Positions 1 through 11,308 of a stretch of 40,781 nt of DNA are shown here, piece by piece. Source of the stretch: Lachnospiraceae bacterium (GTDB lineage: Bacteria; Bacillota; Clostridia; Lachnospirales; Lachnospiraceae). Where the stretch lies: the NCBI GenBank assembly GCA_015057435.1, contig SVEJ01000027.1, positions 1 through 40,781 of the forward strand, given 5' to 3'. Position 1 is the stretch's first letter; every line of letters starts with the position of its first letter. Both the position numbers and the translations under genes were made by a program. The notes under the pieces are model-generated. The model worked only from the letters and a program-made list of their open reading frames with translations. It was not told the DNA's origin and did not search any database.

Positions 1-3000
1 GGGGAACAAGTTCGTGTAAGCTTGATTACAGGAGATTTAGATGGTGATGGTTATGCTGAACTGATTGCAACGGGACAGCCTGTTTTGGATGCACAGGATT
101 ATGATTTTGCTGCACCAAGGACAGGACGAATCTATCTAAAAAGTGATTGGGATGGAGCTGTGGGAGAGGGTAACACATCTCGAACGGTACTTTCATATAT
201 ATATGATGAATCTTCAGGATTGGTTGTCGATCAAAGCGAAACGTTCAAACCGGTCGATGGTAATATAGAAACAGTAACTTATGAAGATGGTGAAGGAAAT
301 AGCAACACGGCAACTAATTGGAAAACGAATAACGGATTTGATCAATATTACTATTCTCAGCCTGTTATGAGAACCAATGCCGCAGTCGTTCGCCTACAAG
401 GGTATGAATATACATATCTATACATTGACAGTTGCATGTACGAAAATGCAAAAGGAAAACTCTCGTTAAAGATATCCTTGGATGATGAAAAATACGATAT
501 GGAAAATGCTTTATCCGGCAGTTGGGGATTAAAAAGTAACGCGGCTGCAGCTTCACAGTTTTGCTATGCAGAATACGGAGCAGTTTCCGGAGATATTAAC
601 GGAGATGGATATGATACATTTCTTACAGGAATGACTTATGCGGGATATGATACTAATCATACATATAAATTACTTGCTACTACAATAGAAGATTGCTATC
701 CGGCACATATTTCAGGATATGGTGTCTTGGGAGGCGTAGATGGAAGCTTGCAAAGTAATATGACCCAAGCAGGTGAATTTAAAACTGGATTAAGTACGAA
801 TGATAGTTTTTATGAGATGAATACAATGACACCTGTCATGGTAGACGTTGATAAGGACACAGTGCTTATGGAGTATACCGGTGAGCATTATCTTACGTAT
901 GATAATCCGAAGTTGATGGCAGTTATTGCAGCTGCACCATATTTTGAGGATGTTGATGTGATCTGTGATTATGATTATGCTTGGCAGAATACCACATCCT
1001 TTAGCAAAACCAGTGGTGAATCAAACGGCAGTTTGGTTACCGTGGACTTGGAGGTTGGTTTATATGGAACGGCTGAAAAGGAAGTTGGTGGCGGTAAAAT
1101 GGAAACGGAAGCTTCTCTTAACTATACGCTCGAGTGGGAGAAAGAGACCACAGATGTGGAAGAGTACACCATTACCTTTGAGACAAGTCAGGATGAAGAC
1201 GCAGTTGCATTTACCTGTACGCCGTGGGAACATTATGTCTATAAGATTTCAACCCCGAATGAAAGTGGAGGTTATGATGTAACCTATGAAACAATTTCTA
1301 ATTGTTTCACACCTTGTTTCCAGGTGTTGAATCTAGATTATTATGAATCTATACGAGTGGATTATGACAGCTTGCCAGCTGTGGCAGGGGAGTTATTGAA
1401 ATCTACCCCTGGAGATCCTTCATCATACCCAACATCTACAAGTGGATATGATGTAATCAAAGAATGGAATCAGGATCCTGCAGGTGTTAGTTTTGGTAAT
1501 GGTGCTATAACACAGGACATTACGGTGTCCAAAGAAGAATCAGAGATGTATAATATGGGATTTGCACAGGATTTTTCTATTGGTGGTGGTGTCGGTGTTC
1601 AATGTGATCTTTTCCAAAATGAGATCGATGTTACAGGAGGTCTTCAGTGGTCAATTAATCCGGGATGGGGTTGGACCAAGGTTAATTTGAACGGTAGTAC
1701 ATTTTCCGGTACAGTAACAAATATGCCGTTAGAGTTCCAAAATTATGGTTACTACTATAATTGGAAACTTTTTGCATATCGCTATTTGATGGATCCAGGC
1801 AATGAAGATTCCGGTATTCCGGTTATTACATATGTGGTAAATGATGTTTCAGAACCACCAAAGCTTCCGGAAGATTTCCAGCAGGATTTTGATCGTACCA
1901 CAAGTGATAAGAACGTATTGACATGGAGCTATGATGATGAGTTCAGTAGCTTTATTATTCACAAATATTATGACTTCCCAGTAGGTGGTGGATTACAGGA
2001 AGTGGTGAAGATTCCTAGTAATTGTCCGACCAAAACAGAGATTTCGGATGAGAACGGAACTTATGTATATGGATATAATTTGAAGACCAATGAAGATGGT
2101 GAAAAATATAAGGAGTATTATTTTGAAGATTGTGGACTTGCTTCTTATACAGAATATGAGTATGCAATTCAGGTGGAGCGATTGACAAAGACGCCACCGC
2201 TATCTGCGCCATCTGCATTGTTATCGGCACGTACGAAGGCATCGAATGGTTATCCAATCATTCAATTGCAGGAATCAGATGGTGCTGATGACGGATTCTT
2301 ACAGGTATACCCGGATAAGAATTCTTATCTGACAGCTAATGTTACAGGTCCGGAAGGAGAGGTTGCTAAGAATTACTATACAACGATTCAGTATCAGTGG
2401 CAGAAATTAGAAAAGGGTGCATGGAATGATGTGGTTGGCGAAACCGGTAAGACATTGACTTTTGCCAATGCAGGTGCAGACACAGCAGGAGATTACCGTT
2501 GTCGTGTCAATGTGTTGACAAAGTCAGATGCTACGGCTATTTCAGCATATACGAATTCGGTATCGTTAGAACATGCAAAACGTGTTTCCTATATTGAAAA
2601 AGAGACGCTTGCAGTTACGGATGTAACCGGAGGTGGTGTGAATCTGTATGCGAAGGTATGCAATGCCCATGGTGATAGTGCTGCAATTCCAACAGGTACA
2701 GTTACATTTAATGTTGTGAATACAGCTACCGGGGAAACATATCAGATTTTCGATGAGTTAAATGCAACAGGAGAGGCAAATGTAACAGTTTCTTCCGGTT
2801 TGCCGGCAGGAATCTATAATGTAAATGCATACTATAGTGGTTCTTATACCTTTAAGGTATGTAGTGCTGATACCAAATATCTGTCAAAGCAAAGTTCAGG
2901 ATATGTGATTGACGTTCCGGAATCTGTGGTATACGGTGAAGGAACGAATGTAGTATCCAATACAGCTAAGAAAACAAGTGGTGTTACTTCTTTAGAAGAA

Positions 3001-6000
3001 GTGAAGGCGACTGCTTATACATTGAAACCTACAACACGTCTTGGAGGAATGGAAATTTCCGGAGCAAGTGAAATTGCAAGTGGCGGTTCGGTTACTTCCG
3101 GAAACAAATATGTATACAAGGTAGACGGACGTTCTTACTATTTTGTAGCAACACATACGGGAACTGTGGAATTTGTTGATGGTTATGTCGTATATAATTC
3201 AGATTGCAGTAGTTATGTAAGCTATGCAAATGATGGTGGAAAGTATAAGATTGCGAAGGACACACCAGCTGATAATTATCTGTTACAGATGACATATGGT
3301 GACGGTAGTACGCAAAAGAGCACTTATGCAGTGTTTGCAGTTACAAAGAGACCAATCACATTGCAGTTGCCTTCGACGAAAATTAATGAAGGAACGGCTT
3401 ACGAGTCAATCAAGATTAAAGATGTTCCGGTTGTAGATGGTAATTGGGCTACATGTGATATGCCGGAAGGTGAATTAGATACAACGATTGCGGACAAAGA
3501 ATTGGATTTGAGTTATCGTAATACAGCAGGGAAAACATATGATGCCAGCAAACAAGCAGAGTTGATATGTGGTTCCTATGTGTTATATGCAAAAGATTCA
3601 GATGCGAATCAGGTGGATAACTATGAAATTACCTATCTTGGTGGTAAGCTTGTTGTATTAGGTGGCATGAACACAGTTACACTTGGTGTACGAGAGTTCG
3701 AAGGAAAAGATGTTGGTACGTTGTATGCCACTGCACCTGAGTATGATTATACAAGAAAAACAGTGTCAGATGATGAAACTTTGTCACAGCGACATGCGGC
3801 AGGTACGAGATTATCGTATACGGCTGTTCCGGATGAGGGTTATGCAGTCTATGCATGGTATATCAACGGTGTAAAGCAGCCGGGAAATAATGCCTCAATA
3901 TCGCATACGATGATGGCAGAAGATACTAAAGTCGAAGTACAATTTGATGTAAAGAAGAATACATTAACTTACGGTGTTGCGGGAGATGCAGAAGGTGGAA
4001 CCATTACTTGTGATGATAAAAAGTTGACAAGCGGAAGCACGGTTCTTCCAAATGCTTATATGACATTCACTGCAAAAGCAAAAGAAGGATATCATTTTAA
4101 GGAATGGCGTTATACAGAAACCGGTAAGGGTACAGTGTATAATAATGAAGATGCTGGCAAGATGGAGAGTAGCTTTGAACTTCTGATGCCAACCGTTGGT
4201 TGTTCTTTGTATGCAGTATTTGAAAGAAATGCTTATACATTTACGTTTGAAGATAAGAATGGTATAGATGGTTTGATGGCTTCCTATGTGAAATATGAGC
4301 CGGGCGAGACAGAAGGTAAGAAGGTTATGCTTGAAAGCGGAGCAACTGTGAAGGGTGGAACCGAGATTACTGTTGAGCCGAAAGCCGGTTATGATTGGGA
4401 TGACGAAAGATCCTATGTTTCTAAGGGTAGCAAGGGTGTTGCAGATTACGAAAAGGGTACGTATGTAGTAACGCTCAATGAAGATACTACTGTGCATGGC
4501 TATACAAAACAAGGAACATATGATGTTACACTTGCGTTTGATGTGAAGCGTACATCTGACCAACCTGTTGATGCAGTAATGAAATATTATATTGGTGAAG
4601 AAGAGCATACGCTTGCTTATGAAGCAGATGCAACAGGTGAGAATAGTAATCAGATTGTGGTGAAGGATATTCCTGGAGGAACGAAGATCAAAGCGGAGAT
4701 TACATATCCTGATTATTATATTATGGATGGATGGACTGCAAATGCAACGAAGTTAACTGCAACCAAAGAGCAGGACAATACTGCGGTTGAGATTAAGAAT
4801 GGTCAAAGTGTTAAGGAAGGAACATCTTATTGGTATTCTGCCAAGGATGAGAATAACTTACAGAAGAATTACTATTTTGTTGCATCGGATGCGGGTAGCG
4901 TATCTTTTGCAGGAGACAAGGTAACAATCTATGCGGAAGGTTCGAATTATCTCATTGGAGAATTAGATGGGGATGATACCATTACGGTTCATCTAACAGA
5001 GAAGAATGTATATGATGTAAAGATGGCAGATATCTCTGATAAGGGTACTTACAAATTAACATTACCGGTGGGTGCATCTGAAACCAATCATGTGGTAACT
5101 GTACATGAGGGTGATAATTTTGAAGTACTTGTTACACCTAAGTCCGGATGGACAGTTACTTACTGGAATATCAAGCCGGAATCAGGAAAAGAACAAGAAA
5201 CAAGAGCCACTTCCTTAAGATATATTATTCCGGAAGTGGAAGAGGACTTTGTGTTTACGCCTGTTTTTGCGAAGACAACCTATCATGCGATTACATGGCC
5301 AACCATTAGCCAGGAACAGAATCAATTGATGTTGTCTGAATACAATTGTGTAGCAAGTGTCGTATCCGGTGGAAGCTTTAGCTTTAAGCTTTCAGGTGGG
5401 TCGTTAGATAGTGTCAACAAGGTATATGCCAATGATAATGTGTTTGTAAAGGCACAAGACGGCGTAGATAGCGACTTCACCTATACAGGAGATGGCGAGA
5501 ATCGAATTTACACAATTAAGAATATTAACACAGATTATGAGATTACAGTAGCATTCAATGATGTTGGTGTTAAGGTTAACGGAACAGATGTTTCTGAGTT
5601 TACGGGAGACGGTTGGAGTTATGACAGTACAACGAAGGTATTGACAGTTGATAAAGCCAACTTGACAATCAGCGGTGCCAATGATTTACAAGTGGCAGAT
5701 GGTTTTAGCATTGTCGTAAATACAGAGAGTGTGACATTTGACAACCTTCAGATTGCAAATTCGGTTCGTGCCAATTTTGATGCATTGGTATCATTTGAAG
5801 GACAAGATACGATTTTGAATCTGAGTGGTAAGAATTCCATTGATATGGATGGTGATATTACACAGTATTCTTATGTTAAAGCAGATCAAGGAAACTTGAC
5901 GATAAGTGGTAACGGTTCCTTAGCTTTAGGAAATGATTCAGTGGGTAGCACAAGTATCAGTTTATATGTACCAAACGGTGATTTCAAAGTATCCGGTAGA

Positions 6001-9000
6001 TGTAATGTGGTACTTGGAGGAGTAACGTCACAGTGTATTAATGTTGAAGATATGATTTTGGAAGATTCGGCGAACCTTACTATGAAGCCAAGTGAAGCGT
6101 ATACAGCCGGCGCCACGAAGAATATTCGAGTTGGTGCAGAAGATGGTGTTGGTAACCCTACCTGTCGTGTGACAAATGCTGAGATAGGGTTGTCTGTTAA
6201 TGGCAATTTGGATATATACGCAGGTGAATTGGCAGTCTCAGCAACAAGATATGCATTATACTTATATGGAGATATGGAAACACATGGTGGTATATTAGAG
6301 CTGTCGTCTGATGATGTTGGAAATGCATTGGGGTGCTCTGCTCTTAGACCTTATGATTGGAAGGTGTACTACGATGGTGGATATATGCTGCGTCGACGCG
6401 AAGCAGGTTATGAAAAGAGTATACAGGATTATACCAAGTTGAAGAGTGCGTATCAAAATGGAAAAGAGTATGATATCTTGGCAACCATAGATGATGATGA
6501 GTTGAATTTTACTATGGATGATACGTATGCAAAACCATATAGCTATTTACGTTTGTCTCCTTTAGACAGCGGAAGTACAGATGGTTCTATTACCTTGTCG
6601 GTGGATTGCGAAGGCAAAACATATTCTGCAAAATTAATGGACTTACTTGATAGTATTGGTTCAGAAACGGTAGCTTATATATATGCTGATTTGGATTCTT
6701 CAGGAACACAGTTGCAGGTGGCAAACACAAGCAGCTTTATAACGCCATCTGAAAATCCAACTCCGCGTAATATAAAAGTAGTTGCATACACAAAAATAGG
6801 CTCTAGTGGTTGGAGTACAGATTTACAAGCATATAGTACGAATTGGTTGCAATGCGGTGATGAAGGCTATATGTTGAATAATTACACAATAGATGAAACC
6901 GTGCAGTATGATTATACGTTAAGTGGAATTCATACAATCTCGGGTGCTACAGGTTTAATTGACGCGAATACATCCACTGTAAAGAGTTTGACTTTGGATG
7001 GATTGACTTATGCAGGATTACGTGTTCCGGAAACACCGGTATATCTAAAGGGCAACAACTTCTTAATCGATGACAAAGGTGCAGCTTTAGGTGGTTCCAC
7101 AATCAACTTGTATGGAGATGAGGATGCTTCCATTACATTGATATCCAGCCAGAGTGATGCAATCAATGCAAGTGATATGAATTTGTATGGCATCCAAAGT
7201 ATCAGTGCCTATGCAGGAGATGACAGGAAGGCAATCACCACAACGGATGTTCAATATTTTGACGAGAATGGACAAGAGATTGCATATGGAAAAGGATGGC
7301 TTCAGGATGCAGGAAATAGTGCAGCGGAGGCAGATGTGCAATCAGCACTTAATAATACGCAAAGATATGCGAAATTCTACGCATGTTCTTCTGAGGCAGT
7401 GGTTACACCAGCGATTATTACCTACGATAAGGTAAATGGAAAGGATACCACAGAAGGATTAGAAGATGTGGAATTATCTGTGACAGAAGGAACGGACAAT
7501 GGTGTATTGAGAACCTTTGATCGTGAGGCAACAAGTGGTAATGATACTACGGGTTCTGTTTGTTTGATAGACGCGAATAATGCGGAAACAACATTAACAA
7601 AGACCACAGACTATACATGGGATACCACTCTTAACAAATTAACAATAAAGGGCGATGTGTTAGCGGCTCTTGAAAAAGGCAACTATACGATTCGTATTCT
7701 ATATTATGATGAGGATATGAGTGATGCGACGTTCTATTATAGTGATGTTGCTTTGAAAATCACCAATGAAACTGTTACAGTAGGCGATTTGGCAATTGAT
7801 CCGGAAACAAAGATTGTAAAACGCGGAGACGAAGTAGAACTTACAGCGCTTCCAACAGGTGATCCGGTATTGGCATACGAATGGTCATTATCAGGTAATG
7901 ATTCGGATGATACAACCCTTGAAGTGAGCGATGATAAGACAAAAGCAGTACTCACAATCGGTGATGATGAGCCAAACGGTGAGATGAAGGTGACTGTCAC
8001 ATCGTATGCAGATGTAGCAAAACAAAAACAATTAGGAAAAGCAATAGCTACAATTACAGTAACGCCTGTTGCGAAGGATATTGCAATCACATGTATCGGT
8101 GAGACAAAATCCGGTGATGGAAGCTATACATTGAGACATACAACACCGGATGGGTTAGCAGGAACATGGGATTTTGAAGCTGAAGTGACTATGGATGATA
8201 GTAGCCAGCCGGATGCAACGAAGTTGACATGGTCGTTAGAGGACAATTCATTTGCTTCTACTAAGGTGGATGCAACAACCGGTGAATTGACAATTTCACC
8301 GAAGGAGACAGGATTCGATGGACAGATGACATTGATTGCTTCTTATGAGAATGTAAGCGGCGAAATCTATGAGAAGGCGATTACGGTTAAGTTGTCAAAA
8401 GAATCATATATCACATATGACAATACGGATGCTACGAATGGTTCCATTACAGCAATGACGGCAGACGCAAAAGCCTTTACAGGCGGTTATGTAAATCCGG
8501 GTACGGTGGTTGTGGTTACAGCAACTCCGGAAACAGATAGTCATAGTGTAAACAACTGGTACGTAAATGGCGTAAGTGTTATGGATAACGATGAGTTTAC
8601 AGTTGACAAAGAGAACCATACATTAACATTTACAGCAGGTGAGATGAAACGTTATCTTATCACTGCAGACTATGTAAATGACAGTAAGTATAAGGTTACA
8701 TATTCAGCAGATAATAACGGAACAGTATCTGCAACATCAGGACAAGAGGCAGTAGCGTCCGGTAGTGAAGTTTCACACGGAGCAAGTGTTGTATTGACAG
8801 CAACGCCGGATGAACATTGTTCTGTAGAGAAATGGACTGTAGATGGTGAGGTTTATGAGGAGAACGGAGCCGCTTACACAGGAGATACATTAACATTAGA
8901 TACCATCACAAAAGATGTAGACGTAAAGGTAACCTTCAAGGTTGCAGGTCGTACAATCTATTTGGATGATGTACAAAATGGTAGTGTAGAAGTGAAGGTG

Positions 9001-11178
9001 AATGGCAAAGTCGTAACCTCTGAAAATGGTGAATATGTCACTAATATGAAGGATGTGGTTTCATTTACTGCAACAGCAAATGAGGGATACCGCGTGAAAG
9101 AATGGACTGTTGACGGACAGTCAGTAGAGGACGCTGTGGATAGTTATACGCTTCCTGCAGATGCTGCAGACGGTACACGTGTAGCTGTTGTATTGGAAGC
9201 AGTTCCTGAACACACAGTAACGGTGACAACGAACAGCTATGAAAATGGTTCGGGTACAGTTACAGTTCAAGACAAGAACATTCCAATGTCTTCACTAGAA
9301 GAAGTGAAAGTTACAGAAGGAAATGACTTAGTATTAAAGGCAAATCCGGATAAGCATAATTATGTGTATGAGTGGGATGTTCCGGCAGGCTGCGAGCACG
9401 AAATCAAGGATGATGTATTAACCTTGAAGAATGTAAGCGGTGATGTAGCCGTAGGTGTTACATTCAGAAGACAAGAGTATCAGGTTGATATGGTAACTAC
9501 AGGTGAAGGAACAGTGAAAGCTGATACAACTCTTACTGTAGCGGGACAGACACATGATAATGTATTGACACAAAGTGGTAAGGTACGTGCAGGTAGCAAG
9601 GTGACATTTACAGTAGAGCCTGCTACGGAAGCAAGATTAAAGAGTGTTACTTTGAATGGAAAAGCAGCAGATGTAACATGGAATGCGGAAGAGACAATCT
9701 GTACAGTTGTGGTAGAAGAATTAAGCAATGATGTTAAGCTTGAAGTAACTTTCGCAGCTGCAGAGGAACTTTATGATGTGGTTGTTCCTGAGAAGTTAGT
9801 TAAGTCAGTGAATGGCAAGGATGAAACATCCGGAACCGTTACGGTTGATTATGAGCCGGATGGAAAGAGTACAGATAGTGTTGCAGATGACAATAAGGTT
9901 GAAGTTGCACAAGGCGGCTCTGCTGTCATAACATTTACTGTCGGAAAAGAATATGTTACAGATTCAAAATCAATTGAAACTGCTGTACAAAAAGTAGTTG
10001 ATGCTACTGCATCGAAAGCAAAGGTTGCGGTAAAAGAAGCAGATGGAAAATATGTTGTGACAATTTCAGAAGTGGATAAAGCTTTAGACTTTACTACGAT
10101 GGAGAATCCATTCAAGAGATTGTACACAATTACCATTGCAAAGACTGAGCATGGTAGTGTAGCAGTAGCAAACGGCGGAAAAGCAGTTAAGAATGGAGAT
10201 AAGGTTCCGGAAGGTACGATTCTTACAATCAAGGCAACACCGGAGGCGAACTACAAGTCAGAGGCGAATGCTCCTACAAGCTTGAAGGTGGATTCTAATG
10301 AAACAATTACGGTAAAATTTGTTCTTGCAAAGTGCGTAGTGAATTATTCAGCATTAGACAACGGAACGGTAGTTGTTAAGACACCTGAAGGAACTGTAAT
10401 TGAAAATGGTGCCTCGGTTGATGTTGGTACGACAATTGTATGTGTTGCTACACCGGATGAGTACCACGAATTGGCTACCTTAAATGTGAATAATAAGGCG
10501 GTAAATCCTTCACGAAACGGTAATGAATATTTGTATACAATTGTAACAGAGTCTTCTGTACCGGTTGTGACGATAGAAGCAAGTTTTGTAGTTGCTGAGG
10601 ATTTGGGATTTGATGATGCAGACAAATTTGAGAATTTCAAGGTAAAAGCTGTTGGCAAGAACAAATCTGTAAAAGTTACATGGCAAAAGATTCCTGGCGC
10701 AGATGGATATTATGTATATGGAGCAAAATGTAAGACTGCATTTAAGAAAATCAAAACGATTAAAAATCCATCTAAGGTAAGCTTTACGCAGAAGAAGTTA
10801 AAGAAGGGTCAGTATTATAAATACAAATTAGCTGCATATAAGACAATTGATGGCAAGAACTATATTATTGCAAATTCCATTGATGTACATGCTGTTACAA
10901 AGGGTGGAAAGTATGCAGACCCAACAAAAATCAAGGTTAACAAGACAAAAGTTACTGTTCGCAAGGGAAAGAAATCAACAATCAAAGCATCTTATACTGT
11001 AGCCAAAGGTAAAAAACATGCTTTGCATATTAGCAAATTCCGTTATGAAAGTACAGATAAGACGATTGCCACAGTGAATAAGAAAGGTGTGGTAAAGGGT
11101 GTTAAGAAAGGTACAGCATACATTTATGTATATGCACAAAACGGAGTTTACAAGAGAGTCAAAGTTACTGTTAAATAA
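1..11178 (+). CDS. Giant secreted multidomain surface protein, 5' end outside window
   Basis: The frame is open from base 1, so this is the last 3725 codons of a longer protein; the TTG at 22 is not a credible start because the upstream codons read on in frame. In order I see: FG-GAP/VCBS-like calcium loops (GDLDGDGYAE near residue 8, GDINGDGYD near 200); a Y-rich beta region; an Ig-like domain around 800-840 (YQWQ...AGDYRCRV); a Big-type Ig domain near 900-950; an MBG/YDG-like stretch near 1115-1220; divergent InlB-type repeats about 1225-1760; a beta-helix-like segment about 1855-2100 rich in N/D/G (LTISG repeats); another Ig-like domain near 2590-2690; a second long run of divergent InlB repeats about 2800-3535 (W-x-V-[ND]-G motifs); an FnIII domain near 3540-3635; and a final Lys-rich Big2 domain. 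There is no LPxTG motif or membrane anchor at the C terminus. Probably an adhesin or other extracellular scaffold; the ligand cannot be told from sequence. Confidence 0.85.
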   Translation, partial: GEQVRVSLITGDLDGDGYAELIATGQPVLDAQDYDFAAPRTGRIYLKSDWDGAVGEGNTSRTVLSYIYDESSGLVVDQSETFKPVDGNIETVTYEDGEGNSNTATNWKTNNGFDQYYYSQPVMRTNAAVVRLQGYEYTYLYIDSCMYENAKGKLSLKISLDDEKYDMENALSGSWGLKSNAAAASQFCYAEYGAVSGDINGDGYDTFLTGMTYAGYDTNHTYKLLATTIEDCYPAHISGYGVLGGVDGSLQSNMTQAGEFKTGLSTNDSFYEMNTMTPVMVDVDKDTVLMEYTGEHYLTYDNPKLMAVIAAAPYFEDVDVICDYDYAWQNTTSFSKTSGESNGSLVTVDLEVGLYGTAEKEVGGGKMETEASLNYTLEWEKETTDVEEYTITFETSQDEDAVAFTCTPWEHYVYKISTPNESGGYDVTYETISNCFTPCFQVLNLDYYESIRVDYDSLPAVAGELLKSTPGDPSSYPTSTSGYDVIKEWNQDPAGVSFGNGAITQDITVSKEESEMYNMGFAQDFSIGGGVGVQCDLFQNEIDVTGGLQWSINPGWGWTKVNLNGSTFSGTVTNMPLEFQNYGYYYNWKLFAYRYLMDPGNEDSGIPVITYVVNDVSEPPKLPEDFQQDFDRTTSDKNVLTWSYDDEFSSFIIHKYYDFPVGGGLQEVVKIPSNCPTKTEISDENGTYVYGYNLKTNEDGEKYKEYYFEDCGLASYTEYEYAIQVERLTKTPPLSAPSALLSARTKASNGYPIIQLQESDGADDGFLQVYPDKNSYLTANVTGPEGEVAKNYYTTIQYQWQKLEKGAWNDVVGETGKTLTFANAGADTAGDYRCRVNVLTKSDATAISAYTNSVSLEHAKRVSYIEKETLAVTDVTGGGVNLYAKVCNAHGDSAAIPTGTVTFNVVNTATGETYQIFDELNATGEANVTVSSGLPAGIYNVNAYYSGSYTFKVCSADTKYLSKQSSGYVIDVPESVVYGEGTNVVSNTAKKTSGVTSLEEVKATAYTLKPTTRLGGMEISGASEIASGGSVTSGNKYVYKVDGRSYYFVATHTGTVEFVDGYVVYNSDCSSYVSYANDGGKYKIAKDTPADNYLLQMTYGDGSTQKSTYAVFAVTKRPITLQLPSTKINEGTAYESIKIKDVPVVDGNWATCDMPEGELDTTIADKELDLSYRNTAGKTYDASKQAELICGSYVLYAKDSDANQVDNYEITYLGGKLVVLGGMNTVTLGVREFEGKDVGTLYATAPEYDYTRKTVSDDETLSQRHAAGTRLSYTAVPDEGYAVYAWYINGVKQPGNNASISHTMMAEDTKVEVQFDVKKNTLTYGVAGDAEGGTITCDDKKLTSGSTVLPNAYMTFTAKAKEGYHFKEWRYTETGKGTVYNNEDAGKMESSFELLMPTVGCSLYAVFERNAYTFTFEDKNGIDGLMASYVKYEPGETEGKKVMLESGATVKGGTEITVEPKAGYDWDDERSYVSKGSKGVADYEKGTYVVTLNEDTTVHGYTKQGTYDVTLAFDVKRTSDQPVDAVMKYYIGEEEHTLAYEADATGENSNQIVVKDIPGGTKIKAEITYPDYYIMDGWTANATKLTATKEQDNTAVEIKNGQSVKEGTSYWYSAKDENNLQKNYYFVASDAGSVSFAGDKVTIYAEGSNYLIGELDGDDTITVHLTEKNVYDVKMADISDKGTYKLTLPVGASETNHVVTVHEGDNFEVLVTPKSGWTVTYWNIKPESGKEQETRATSLRYIIPEVEEDFVFTPVFAKTTYHAITWPTISQEQNQLMLSEYNCVASVVSGGSFSFKLSGGSLDSVNKVYANDNVFVKAQDGVDSDFTYTGDGENRIYTIKNINTDYEITVAFNDVGVKVNGTDVSEFTGDGWSYDSTTKVLTVDKANLTISGANDLQVADGFSIVVNTESVTFDNLQIANSVRANFDALVSFEGQDTILNLSGKNSIDMDGDITQYSYVKADQGNLTISGNGSLALGNDSVGSTSISLYVPNGDFKVSGRCNVVLGGVTSQCINVEDMILEDSANLTMKPSEAYTAGATKNIRVGAEDGVGNPTCRVTNAEIGLSVNGNLDIYAGELAVSATRYALYLYGDMETHGGILELSSDDVGNALGCSALRPYDWKVYYDGGYMLRRREAGYEKSIQDYTKLKSAYQNGKEYDILATIDDDELNFTMDDTYAKPYSYLRLSPLDSGSTDGSITLSVDCEGKTYSAKLMDLLDSIGSETVAYIYADLDSSGTQLQVANTSSFITPSENPTPRNIKVVAYTKIGSSGWSTDLQAYSTNWLQCGDEGYMLNNYTIDETVQYDYTLSGIHTISGATGLIDANTSTVKSLTLDGLTYAGLRVPETPVYLKGNNFLIDDKGAALGGSTINLYGDEDASITLISSQSDAINASDMNLYGIQSISAYAGDDRKAITTTDVQYFDENGQEIAYGKGWLQDAGNSAAEADVQSALNNTQRYAKFYACSSEAVVTPAIITYDKVNGKDTTEGLEDVELSVTEGTDNGVLRTFDREATSGNDTTGSVCLIDANNAETTLTKTTDYTWDTTLNKLTIKGDVLAALEKGNYTIRILYYDEDMSDATFYYSDVALKITNETVTVGDLAIDPETKIVKRGDEVELTALPTGDPVLAYEWSLSGNDSDDTTLEVSDDKTKAVLTIGDDEPNGEMKVTVTSYADVAKQKQLGKAIATITVTPVAKDIAITCIGETKSGDGSYTLRHTTPDGLAGTWDFEAEVTMDDSSQPDATKLTWSLEDNSFASTKVDATTGELTISPKETGFDGQMTLIASYENVSGEIYEKAITVKLSKESYITYDNTDATNGSITAMTADAKAFTGGYVNPGTVVVVTATPETDSHSVNNWYVNGVSVMDNDEFTVDKENHTLTFTAGEMKRYLITADYVNDSKYKVTYSADNNGTVSATSGQEAVASGSEVSHGASVVLTATPDEHCSVEKWTVDGEVYEENGAAYTGDTLTLDTITKDVDVKVTFKVAGRTIYLDDVQNGSVEVKVNGKVVTSENGEYVTNMKDVVSFTATANEGYRVKEWTVDGQSVEDAVDSYTLPADAADGTRVAVVLEAVPEHTVTVTTNSYENGSGTVTVQDKNIPMSSLEEVKVTEGNDLVLKANPDKHNYVYEWDVPAGCEHEIKDDVLTLKNVSGDVAVGVTFRRQEYQVDMVTTGEGTVKADTTLTVAGQTHDNVLTQSGKVRAGSKVTFTVEPATEARLKSVTLNGKAADVTWNAEETICTVVVEELSNDVKLEVTFAAAEELYDVVVPEKLVKSVNGKDETSGTVTVDYEPDGKSTDSVADDNKVEVAQGGSAVITFTVGKEYVTDSKSIETAVQKVVDATASKAKVAVKEADGKYVVTISEVDKALDFTTMENPFKRLYTITIAKTEHGSVAVANGGKAVKNGDKVPEGTILTIKATPEANYKSEANAPTSLKVDSNETITVKFVLAKCVVNYSALDNGTVVVKTPEGTVIENGASVDVGTTIVCVATPDEYHELATLNVNNKAVNPSRNGNEYLYTIVTESSVPVVTIEASFVVAEDLGFDDADKFENFKVKAVGKNKSVKVTWQKIPGADGYYVYGAKCKTAFKKIKTIKNPSKVSFTQKKLKKGQYYKYKLAAYKTIDGKNYIIANSIDVHAVTKGGKYADPTKIKVNKTKVTVRKGKKSTIKASYTVAKGKKHALHISKFRYESTDKTIATVNKKGVVKGVKKGTAYIYVYAQNGVYKRVKVTVK

Positions 11179-11222
11179 GTACGCTTCGTGTGAAGTAAAA
11201 AGATTCGAAAAGTAAAAAAGCA

Positions 11223-11261
11223 ATGCAGCGGAATGAAGAACAATTCATCCGCTGCATTTTT
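11223..11261. terminator. Intrinsic terminator, probably bidirectional
   Basis: Arms ATGCAGCGGAATGAA and TTCATCCGCTGCAT pair with a single bulged A, with a short loop. The hairpin is followed by TTTT on the plus strand and preceded by AAAAAA, so it can also end minus-strand transcripts. It lies between the convergent giant surface-protein gene and aroA. Confidence 0.85.
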
Positions 11262-11308
11262 ACATCATATTATAAAACTGAAATGGTTTTTCGTGTCTAT
11301 GATATTGC

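Noticed and set aside
22-24. TTG at 22 as the start of the giant protein
   Set aside because: The frame is open to base 1, the preceding codons (EQVRVS) continue an FG-GAP strand, and there is no ribosome binding site.
3964-4608. 214-codon minus-strand open frame inside the giant gene
   Set aside because: Composition (Cys, Ile, His rich, no motif) is that of an antisense shadow of a low-GC gene, and there is no ribosome binding site. The same holds for other antisense frames in 1-11178.
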